Shown here one piece after another: positions 40,801-52,800 of a stretch of 64,000 bases of DNA. The stretch lies in assembly GCA_033980235.1 (NCBI GenBank), contig CM067075.1:1081667-1145666 (forward strand), read 5' to 3'. The notes below the pieces were generated by a model. The model did no database searches. It was not told the DNA's origin and worked only from the letters and a program-made list of their open reading frames with translations. Made by a program: the position numbers and the translations under genes. The DNA is from Diadema setosum. Its lineage: Eukaryota; Echinodermata; Echinoidea; Diadematoida; Diadematidae. How positions within the stretch are numbered: position 1 is the stretch's first letter; each line of letters starts with the position of its first letter.

Positions 40801-43800
40801 AAAAACAATTGTAAATACCCTATAAAAAATAAACATTAGACATTCTTAGAAGGTTTTCTGGACGTTCTAGACGGTTATGAAAGGTTCTCTTATTGTTCTG
40901 GAAAGGGTCATAAGATTTTAGATGTTCTTAAAACGTTTTTTGAACGTTCTAGACGGTTTTCAAAGCTTTTCTGGACGTCCGCAGAACGTCCACAGAACGT
41001 TTTGAATATTCTTAAAAGGATTTACTGTCGTCTATAACGTTCAAAAGGTTTCTGCAGGTACTTGAAAATTCCGAAGCGTTTTTTTTTTATTGGTTTTGTT
41101 AACGTAAAAAAAAAGTTTTATAACGTCAAAACGTTTTAAATACGTCGAAAACCTTCCACAAACAAACAAAAAAAAAAATTCTGAAAACGTTTTGACAAAA
41201 CGTCCAAATGACGAACTTGGAACGTTTCAAGAACGTCCAGAAAACGTCCTTGTGTTAGCTGGGCGTACACTGCGCTAGCTGCATGCATTCTCATTACCAA
41301 AAAAAAAAAAAAAAAAAACGAGACAGAAGCTTATAGAGTTCTGCATTGCCGTTACCTTATACTGCAGCAAAAAAAAAAAAAAAAAAAAAAATGTTACAAA
41401 CGCTTCCATCCGATGCATAGCAAACTTTCTTTGTTTTTTGTTCGTCGAGTCCGCGGAATCAACCAATTCCGCAAGTTCGTCGTCATTTAGCAAAACGAAA
41501 CTAGTGTGAACAGCCGCCATCTGACGTCTTGTTTAGAAACAAACGAGATTGTGTTGTCTACGAGTTGTACACTAACACTATACGTGCATGTACCGCACAC
41601 GGACACTGTGCGCTAGCTGCATGCATTCTCAATACACTGTATGTAATGCACAGTACATACAGTACGGTACAATTTCTCGAACCGTGGAATATACAGTAGA
41701 ACGAAAAAATCGAACCAAGTTGCACGCAAAAATGGAACCAAAATTGCACGGCGCGTTGAATGGAGTACAATATACTTACTGAATATCACGTCACCAACAA
41801 TCCTCCAATCAAATGACAAGGATCTACTTGGGGGTTGTATAAAGCGCCGTTGTCTTTCACAACCGCCCGTGCGAAATCTTAAGTACCATCGCGCCCGTGA
41901 CAATTAACTCTTCGATGCGCGTATGAAAACCTCAAAAAATGCGCAGCTCTATAACTCCTAAGTTCACTGACCCGTCCTGCCAAAATAGCAAAGATTCTTG
42001 ATCTTCATAAAATCCACACACACAAAGAAAAATCGCCCAATAATCATCTGTTATACTTCTGGCGTTATCATCCTTTCCTGTATTTTTCGTCCAAATCCGT
42101 TCTCTACTTTTATTTTGCGCATGGACAGTTAGACAGACAGACAAACAGACAGACAGACATGCAAAAGACAAACAAACAGACAAACAAACCTCCTCCCTTG
42201 GCGGAGTTACTAAGATAAAGTTGAATTGAAATGAATTGTAATTAAATACAGAAGGTATGTCGGGTATATGTCAGGTATTTCCCGATATTATTCGATGATA
42301 GATTCATTGTTTACACCTTACATTTAATGTACCTGTCTTCATTATTTTTATTTGCGTATATCTAATTTTGTTTGCAGGGTTTCTTCGAGTATTACGTGCA
42401 ATTTCCCTTCGAATGGCAGAAGATTTCTGTACGAACGGGAAATGCAGTTAACCATCGCAAAAGGGAAAGAGCGAGAATGGGAAGAATCTTCATTGAAGGT
42501 AACTGTGGAATCCTGAGCCACCTTGATTTCCCTCAAGAACTTATCAAATTGAAAACTTATGATAGTGATTCTCGACTGAACATTGAAGAAATACCATAGT
42601 TATGTCGTTTGTATACAATACGTGGGGGACTTTGTGCAAGTGACGTCTTGGTGTTGGTTGTAGACTAGTCAAACTGATCCTTTAGCTGATAGACATTGAG
42701 ACTATTAATACAACGTAAGTTGTATTACGCCGGTTCGTGAGACCCGCGCTGTAGGGCCTGTACAATATGGTAACGTGCATTACGCGTGTATTTACGAACC
42801 GCTATTTCATTTTCGTATTGTGTTTACATACAAATGCTATTAGGCCTATACCTGCTTATCAACAATAACCTTACTAATTGAAATTAATTGTCATGTAATG
42901 ATTGTTATGATGATTAAAATACATTTGGTGATAATTAAGATGGTAGACATGTACAAGCCAGTTTTAGAACAATTATAATTGTTCTAAAAAGCGTGTTGTC
43001 ATTGTTTTCATCTTCATTTAGTAGGCTATTGTTACTACAGTTGTCGTTGATCCTTCCAATTAAAGATTTCTTTGCCTTTTTTTTTAAAAGATTATTTAAT
43101 ACTTTTGCATGGGGACTTGGTAATACTGTGTGGCGGATTTTCTGGGCTGATGACCTTTTTTTCAGTAATAACACACACAGAAATGGGATCCGGCCCCCTC
43201 TTTTTTGCTGATTACATTTTTTTTTTTAAAATCACCAAAATTCAGCCGAATTTCTGCCCCCCTTTTTTTTGAAAATCCTGGATCCGCCAGTGGAGTGCCT
43301 TCACAACAAGTTCATTTTCTTTTTTAACTTTAAGGGTTAACAGCATGTTGGCCTGTTTACCCCTGGTCATTTATTTGTTAATTTAATTTACCTCGTCATT
43401 ATGGATTTTTTTTCCTGGGATGATACTAAAAAGTTAAGTATTACTACAAGTAACTTACAAGTTCGCGCAGTTATTATTATTTTGTACTCTTCTTGTGTAA
43501 ATCTCCATCCTTTTATTCCTAATTTCTTTTTAGATATATGTAATTACAAGTACATTGCTCTTTTGCTATCGTGCGAATCACTCATAATTCCTCAATCATG
43601 ATGACCGATCATCCCTCAAGGGCGTACGTTTTTATGGGGGTGGGTGGCATATTCTCTACAATAACATGGGCCCTGTAAGCGAGGGTGCGAAGAATTTTAT
43701 CATTTTCAGTTAAAGTTGATCAATTCGGTGCACATTTTTGGGTAATTTTTTGACAAGTCTAAATGTGTACGAAAGTAAAAGTACACTCTTTCGAAAATTT

Positions 43801-46800
43801 CTGCCCCCTCCCCTTGATACGTACGGCCGTGCTCTCTTTCGTTCTTGCTTCTTCTTCATCACTAGATATTAATTGTAAGCTTAGTACATTTGATACTGCT
43901 GCACATAAAACGAATCCTGCCTTCTCATAAAGTATTTTCTAAACATTTATACATTTAATAATATATCAAGTACATCAATAAATCAATGTAAATGTTAAAA
44001 ATTCATCTTTTCAATAGATATTAATTACACACAACTGTAAATGCAAGAATTGATAACTATATAACAATAAATTTTAAACATTAAATTGACAAATTTCTTA
44101 TCTAGCAATAACAAACATTGAAACAGTACAAACAATTGCAGTCATGAGCTTGTTGTTTAGAAATATTCATTTGGACTTGAACAGCTCAAAAGTCTGAACT
44201 TGCAATGAAAAGTTCTCGCATCACACCATGGACTCTTTAAGCAACCTCTGGCTTCAACCACACTTTTACATTCTATTTTGAATTAGGCATGTATCAGTAA
44301 ACAAAAAAAGCTTTGATTTTGCACCAAACAACACTAATGTAATTGTACAATATTCAGCTTACAAATGAATATAGATACATGGATTATTATGTAAAATCAG
44401 ATTGTGACTTTTTGACTTACTTCATTAATGTGTCAAATTGTTATTGAAATGATATACGAATCATAATGGAAAAAAAGGTTTCTGGCAGACATTTTCTTAT
44501 TTATTATGCTGATATAGCCTAACTCAGACACATCCTTTGCTTTTGATGATTAATTATATAATCATGCTGTGAAAAATTGTTACGCAGGTTGGAGCAAAAG
44601 ACTGCAACATCGTGTTGCTAAATCAGTTGACTTTAACAAAGGCTTTTGAAAGCTCTTAGTTTCTCTATGAAGGTCTTGTGAAAGATACAAGCATGTATGA
44701 TGCTCTAATTCTCAAAGGTTCGAATAAAAGTCTGCACCATCCTATTGCTAAATCTGTGAAAATTAAACTTGCCTTTACAAAGGCAGAAGTTTTCATACAT
44801 TCGCTTAACAATCTAGTCAACTATACAACAATCTAATATGCTCTAATCCTGAAGGCTCAAAGAGTCTGCAGCATTTTGTGCTATATGGAATCAGCTGAAT
44901 TTGCAATAAGATTGCCCTTCAAATCTTCATACTTTCTCTTCACTGGTCTTGTCAACTACCACGTTCTCAGTTCTCAGTTCTCAGCAAACTCTGCAACATC
45001 CTGTTGCTTAATCAGTTGACCTTAGGTTCTCTGAGTTTTCATACTTTCTCAACTTAGGTCTGTTCAACTAAAAATGCACGACTATAATTATATGCTATAA
45101 TTCGACAAAAGTCTGCAACATCCTGCTGCTTAATCTGTGGAAGTTGCCTTAAGAAAGGCTCTTCAAGTCTTCATTTTATCTCTTTGCAGGTCTAGGCAAC
45201 TGTACAAGAATGTAATATCGTACAAAAGTGTAATATAATGCTCTTATTTTCAAAGATTTAAAGGTATTAGCCCACATGTGTAAACCTGCAGCAATTGGTC
45301 TCATAGTTAGCATAGAGTTTGGGTATGATGGCAGTAACACCTGTGCAAAATTTCGTTCCAATTAGTCCATTACTTTCATAAAAATAAGTGAAAATGCACC
45401 GTATGCATGCGTATAACGCTCGCTAGCTCCGGTCCACGTACTTACTACATGCATGCAATACATGACTGTGTAAGTTACATGTACGTAGCTAGCCCGCGCG
45501 ATTTTGGGTCGGGTTGACCCGGTTTGAAAATTGATTTTAAAAAGATGCATTTTCTCTCTTTTATCGAATGGTATAGACAAAGAGCAACAGGTGAGGTATG
45601 TTACTGTTATAACTTGTACTTGAAGTCATATTGGACCTGTTTTATGCAGTTTTGATTTTCGTGGGTTTGCAAATGTAGGCTAATACCTTTAAATAGAAGT
45701 CTGCAACATGCTGTTGCCAAACAGTTTAACTTGCAACACAGGCTTTTTAACTCTAGATATTTCCTCTTTACAGGTCTTGTCAACTTTAACTTGCCTGAAG
45801 AACCACATTTGTGTTTTTCTACTTTCTCTTAGCAGATCTTAATTGTTAACTGTACACTAATGTAATATAGTGCTCTACTCTTTAAGGCTGAAATAAAAGG
45901 TGAAACATCATGTTGCAAAATCAAATGAACCTGCCTTATCAAACACAGGCTTTTCAAGCTTTCATAGTTTCTCCATGCAGGTCTTGTCAATGATACAAGA
46001 CTCTAATGTCATGCTCGTATTCTTGAGGTTCAAATAAAATTCTGCGACATCCTGTTGCTAAATTTGTAAATTTAACTTACCTATACACAATTTGAAATGC
46101 TCTTCAAGTCTTTATACTTTCTGTTAGCAGGTCTTTTCACAATAATCCTATGACATGCTCTATTTTTTGAAAGTTCAATCATAAGTCTACAACAGGCTCT
46201 TCGAGGCTAATCTTGCCAGCATTATGCCAGCAGTATGCCACACTCAAACACTGATTTTTATTACTTTTTAAAAGACCAGAATCAGCAGTCCCTTTTTTCG
46301 AACCAGTCATTGAAGATGAAATTAAAGATATCGTGCAAAATTTGAACAATAAGAAAAGCTCTGGATGTGACGGTATAACCAATTTCCTCCTTAAAAACAT
46401 CATTAATGAAGTAGTTACACCATTAACACACATTTTTAATCTATCGTTATCTACTGGCATAGTTCCACAAAAAAAAATGAAAGGACAAAAAGAATCTGTA
46501 ACAAATAATCGCCCTATTTCTTTATTAACTTCATTTTCAAAACTTCTTGAAAGGTTGGTATATACGCGCACACACAAATTTCTCGAAAAGTGTGAAGTTT
46601 TTTGTAACTCCCAGTTTGGTTTTAGGAAAAACCACAGTACGACCCATGCCTTACTCACTTTTATCCATAGAGTTGCTCATGCTATAGATGATGTTTCCCA
46701 CACTATCGCAGTTTTTCTTGATTTTTCAAAGGCTTTCGACACAATTGACCATGATATTTTGATTTACAAGCTACGACATTATGGTATACGTGTGAAGGCT

Positions 46801-49800
46801 TTGGACTGGTTTCGAGAATATTTATCAAACAGAAAACAATTTGTGAGTATAAATGGTCGTGATTCTCAGTTAAAGTTAATTTCATGTGGTGTACCACAGG
46901 GCTCCTTACTAGGCCCATTATTGTTCATTTTGTACATTAACGATATTCCTATATAGTTCGTCGCCAATTCTTTCCTTTATATGTTTTGCTGACGACTCCA
47001 ATCTGTTTTTTACACACATTGATCCTTATACTCTTGTTAACACAATGAATAAAGAACTTAAATCTGTGCAATCTTGGATATACGCCAACAAATTGTCACT
47101 TAATATCGATAAAACTCATTGTATGCATTTTAGCAACAGTCTTAAAACTCTTCCTTGTAACATTAAGTTTAATGAAACTGAATAAAATCAAGTTATAGTA
47201 GCATAAAATTTCTAGGGCTTTTTATTGACAGTGATTTGTCTTGGAAATCCCACGTCAGTTATCTAAGTAATATTCTGTCCAAAAATACGGGTGTTCTTAA
47301 TGAACTGAAGAGTGTTTTTCCAAGTCAAATCCTGCTTAATCTCTATTCTACTTTGATTACTCCTTACCTTAATTATGGTATTCTTGTTTGGGGGAATGCA
47401 CCTAGAAATTTTCTTGATAAACTGTTCCGTGTTCAAAAACGCGCCATCAGAAATATCAATCATGTTGGATATTTGTCCCACACGAATGATTTATTTTTTC
47501 AAAAATAAGAGACTGAAAACATCAGATTTATTTAGTTACAACGTCGGCATATTTATGTATAAATTTTCTGCCAAGGAGTTACCGGATGTTTTTACTTGCA
47601 TGATCAGGAAAAATTATTTGATTCATAATTATCCTATACCCGCCAAAGTGACGCATTTCACCTTCCACGTACTCGAACAATTTTCGCTAAAAAAAAAAAA
47701 ACACACACACACGATAATGTATACGGGCCATAGCTACTGGAATGACCTCTACCCCGAAATAACAAGGTGCTCGTCTTTATATTCCCTTAAGTTCCACTAT
47801 GCCGTTCTCGCTACGATTTGACAATTTTCTCAGATCGGGAAGGATCGGGTAAAACCTGAGCCGATCTGGACACAGTACGATGTTAGTTGGACCCCGATCT
47901 GTCCCGATCTAGCAGATCGGGAGAGAGCGGCAAAAGCGTACGGGAACGCAAGCATCGTAGCAGCATCGTGTGGAGGTCGGGGTTGGAGCGGGCAGTTTTT
48001 CAGATCGGGAAGAAATTTTGAACCGGTTCAAAATTTCTTCCCGATCTCCCCGATCAAAATTGACATATTTTTAATCGTACGGCAAGCGGGGAGAGCGTTG
48101 ACAGCGTAAACGCAGCAGGGAGAGCGTAATGACGGCGTAAACGCAGCGGGATGAGCGTAACAAGGTCTTTCTGAGCGTAGTAACATCGGCACAAGAACGG
48201 GAAGTAATTTTAGCTGTAATTTTCGAAGAAAAAGAAGAGAAGAAAGCAGCGAAGCAGCTACCCAAAAGGCGAAGAAAGAGAGACTGCACGTGATGCTGAA
48301 AGAGGAGGAAGAGGACATAGCAGAATTTTGAAGAATATGAAATCATCTACAACTGGAGGAAGACGGACTATAAAAGCAAGGACATCAAGAAAAATCCTTT
48401 GAAAAATCAGCACGTCTTTGTTTATACAATGCATTGCTGCAAAAGAACCGTGAGTTGAGGAGGCTCTTCAAGTTCAAGTTCAAGTTGATTTATTTCACTT
48501 CCAACAAACAAATAATAAAAAATACAAAGAAACGCTCATATACACAGACTTCATGAAATCAGTACCACAATGCGATGAACAGAATAACATTGTAAAAGAG
48601 ATACAGGCAAATTACCAACAGAGATACAAATAACAGTTACGTCACTGTGGTAAATGCATACAAAATATTGCTGGAAATGGAGGGGACTGCTAAAAAGCAT
48701 AGCTTGTAGTATTAGAATGCAGTCCCCTCATAGAGAAAAATATATAATTGCAAAAAACAACAACAACAAACTTCCCTAAGCGGTAGCAAAAAAAAGACAG
48801 AGTAATACACACATACATGCACACATACGGACGCACATTAACAAACACATGGCGGCTCTCTTGTAAGGAAAAAATTGATGAGAGGATAGAAAGATATATA
48901 GTAGTGAAGAAGGTAGTAAGTCCGAGGTGGACAAGGGGGGGGGGGGGGAGGGGAGAGGAGAGGGAAATGGTGGGTCATAACCAGGGAAATGGAGGCACAG
49001 AAGCACGGGCTCGCTGATGAAGAAAGAGTAGTGAGAATAACGAAGCAACAACAACTTTGAATATCAAAAGTAAAAAAAGAAGAATGAATCTTCGAGGTCC
49101 ACAGTATATTTCTTCGGTTCTGCATGCTAATAAGTTGACTGACTGCTGACCCACAGTCGAATCGGGGTACATCGGGGCACATCGGGCACTTTTCAGCTCT
49201 CTGAACGGGGTAACAGCGTGATAAGATCGTATAGATCGTTCGGAGCGTAGATACAGCGTGCATTAATCGGATAACATCGGCAACATCGCACTAACAGCGT
49301 AGCTACATCGTTCTAAAGCGTACCGGCAGCGGCAGAGATCGCAATGTCTAATTCCCGATCATCGTAGTAAGAGCGTAGCAAGCACTTGGTAGTCGTAACT
49401 ATACAGCGTACTTAGAGCGTTCTAATATCGTACTGTGTCCAGATCGGCTCAGGTTTTACCCGATCCTTCCCGACCTGAGAAAATTGTCAAATCGTAGCGA
49501 GAACGACATAGTGGAACGGGGGCTTTAGTACGCTGCAGTCTAGCAGTTACGACTACCACGTGCTTTCTACGCTCTTACTACGATGATCGGGAATGCAGCA
49601 TTACGATCTCTGCCGCTGCAGCTACGCTTTAGAACGATGTAGGTACGCTGTCAGTGCGATGATGCCGATGTTATCCGATCGATGCACGCTGTATCTACGC
49701 TCTGAATGATCTATACGATCAAATCACGCTGTCATCCCGTTCAGAGAGCTGAAAAATGCCCGATGTGCCCCGATGTACCCCGATTCGACTGTCGATTTGC

Positions 49801-52800
49801 AGTCAGTCAACTTATTAGCATGCAGAACCGAAGAAATATACCAATGTATACTGTGGACCTCGAAGAGGCTCCTCAACTCACGGTTCTTTTGTAGCAATGC
49901 ATTGTTATAAACAAAGACGTGCTGATTTTTCCAAGGCTTTTTCTGGATTTCCTTGCTTTTATAGTCCGTCTTCCTCCAGTTGTAGATGATTTCACATTCT
50001 TCAAAATTCTGCTATATCCTCTTCCTCCTCTTTAAGCATCACGTGCAGTCTCTCTTTCTTCGCCTTTAGGGTAGCTGCTTTGCTGCTTTCTTCGCTTCTT
50101 TTTCTTCATCTCTTCTCCTTCTTCGAAAATTTGAGCTCCTTCTTCTTCATGTTCTGCCCTGACAGGTGCAGCGACAATGCCCTCCTCCTCCTCAACAGTT
50201 CTGCCTCTCGATCTCCTTGATCTTCTTCTGGCAGACATTTTTGTGTAAGCTTTCTTCCCGTTCTTGTGCCGATGTTACTACGCTCAGAAAGACCTTGTTA
50301 CGCTCATCCCGCTGCTTTTACGCTGTCACTACGCTCTCCCCGCTGCGTTTACGCTGTCACTACGCTGTCCCCGCTTGCCGTACGATTGACAATAGGTCAA
50401 TTTTGATCGGGGAGATCGGGAAGAAATTTTGAACAGGTTCAAAATTTCTTCCCAATCTGAAAACATGCCCGCTCCAACCCCGTCCTCCACACGCTGCTGT
50501 TACGATGCTTCCGATCCCTGTACGCTTTTGCCGCTCTCTCCTGATCTGCTAGATCGGGACAGATCGGGGTTCAGATCGTGATAGTGGAACGGGGCTTTAA
50601 AACGCAGATTAAAAGAGTCTTTATTGAGTGCATATCTTGCAGAAACTGAATAATTGCAATGTCGTATGTAATATTGTGGTATGTTATTGTCCGATCAAAC
50701 ATTCTTGTCAACGCGTTTCCGTCTCTTCTTCTTTCCCTCTTCCTCTCTCTAACTTTCTGCACAGAGCTTGACGGCAGGCACCAAATGGCTTAATAGTTGT
50801 ACATGTTACTTTTTGTGTCTTACTGATCATATCCTGGCGACAGTTTTAATGCAACAACAGTTTATAGTGTATATACCAAAGTAGGCTTTATGACTGTGCA
50901 AATCATGTTGTACTCCTGAAACCAATGATAGCTCGGTCGCATTAATGGTTCACACATTTTAGTATTTTTTTTTTCTTATTTGGCATCATTACATCATCTG
51001 GTCTTATCTTCTATCCGTTCTCCGTTTCTTTTTCACAAACACTGATTACTCGGGGTTTACGGCCAAACAAGCTTGCTTTCATGTAGGTCCCGTCATACTT
51101 TTCTTTGATCAACCCCATCTCGATTTCGATTTTGATCAGTTATCATTACATATAATTACTGTCTTATCACCATGTATATTTTATGTGTTTTGCATATTGT
51201 TTACAAGGTGAAAGAACTTGTTTGATTTCTGTTATAATGTCCATAAATGAGAAGTATGGAAATAAAATGAATTGAATCTTCATACTTTCTCAGTATAGGT
51301 CTGTTCAACTATACACGACTATAATTACATGTTCTAATTCAACAAAAGTCTGCAATATCCTGTTGCTTAATCAGTTGAGCTTCCCTTAACAAAGGTTTTT
51401 CAAGTCTTCATACTTTCTCTACATAGGTCTGTTCAACTATACACGAATATAATCATATGCTCTAATTCGACAAAAGTCTGCAACATCCTGCTGCTTAATC
51501 TGTGGAAGTTGCCTTAACAAAGGCTCTTCAAGTCTTCATTTTATCTCTTTGCAGGTCTAGGCAACTGTACAAGAATGTAATATCGTACAAGAATGTGCTC
51601 TTATTTTCAAAGGTTTAAATAGAAGTCTGCAACCTGCTGTTGCCAAACAGTTTAACTTGCCTTAACACAGGCTTTTCAACTCTAAATATTTTCTCTTTAC
51701 AGGTCTTGTCAACTTTAACTTGCCTGAAGAACCACATTTGAAGTTGTTCTGCTTTCTCTTAGCAGATCTTAATTGTTAACTGTACACTAATGTAATATTA
51801 TATTACATTAGTGTACAGTTAACAATTAAGATATTATTATATTATTTTATTTCAGCCTTAAAGAGTAGAGCACTATAATAGTGCTCTACTCTTTAAGGCT
51901 GAAATAAAAGGTGAAACATCATGTTGCCAAATCAAATGAACCTGCCTTATCAAACACAGGCTTTTCAAGCTTTCATAGTTTCTCCATGCAGGTCTTTTAG
52001 ACAACGTTTTCAATGACTTTTCCTGTCTTGTGTGTGAAAATTTTGACAGGGTGATGAGAGTGGAAGTTGTTCTTCCTATCCATATTGTGTAATTTTAGTG
52101 TGAATTCAAAAAATCTACGATATTTCTGTCTTCAAACTCACTGCGTCGATTCGTAACCCCATCGTTCCTTGCGCGCACCATAGGTTATGTACTTAAGCGA
52201 GGGTCTCAAGAACCGACTAAGTTGTATTACGCCGGTTCGTGAGACCCGCGCTGTAGGGCCTTTCCCTTTGGATCTGGTATTCCGAACCCGATTTTTCAAA
52301 TATCAACAATTTTCAACTTTTTTGACCGTGCAGTCATTATGAATATTTAAGTCAACAAGATGATGATGTCATGTCCTCGCAATCTATTGTCCATTTCATG
52401 TACAGGAAAGACAAAATCTCGTATTTCAGCTGTAAAAATATAAAACCACCCAAAATGAATATGAAAAATGTTAACTCTGATATAATCTGATGTGGGAATA
52501 CGTTTTTACCTGTATTAGCTAGAAATAACATTTTCCCCGAATTTTAGTGATAACATACAACATGAAAGAAAAGTGAGGGCATGACATCATTATAATTCGC
52601 TTATTTGAATACTCATAAGTATTTGTCAAGAAATACACAGCAACATAGCTTTTCAATAAAATGTAATTTCGAAGTGTCATATCTTTCTTATTTCTCATCC
52701 GATTTTTTTTTATCGTGCCTTAGGAAATTATTTTCTCTTTATTTAAGAATTATTATTCATTTTAGGATGGATTTCTTCTTTAAACAGGTAATGTAGCACT

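Larger units (their letters stand above)
46196..51281 (+). mobile_element. 5'-truncated LINE split by a TTAA element
   Basis: 46,333-46,956 reads NNRPISLLTSFSKLLERLVY, SQFGFRKNHSTTHALL, AVFLDFSKAFDTIDHDIL and GVPQGSLLGPLLFILYINDI. FADDSNLFFTH follows after a stop, then the thumb YLNYGILVWGN...LFRVQKRAIRNI (47,236-47,508), then SYWNDLYPEI. The frame is cut at 47,787 by a 2.8-kb insertion and resumes at 50,597 (KTQIKRVF). The 3' UTR ends 'ggaaataaaatgaattgaat' at 51,281. CR1/Jockey-like. Frameshifts make it inactive. It lies inside the satellite array. Confidence 0.88.

Noticed and set aside
48028..50432. Ser/Leu/Arg-rich open frames on both strands
   Set aside because: They lie in the inverted halves of the TTAA element and mirror each other; its short-word repeats keep frames open by chance.
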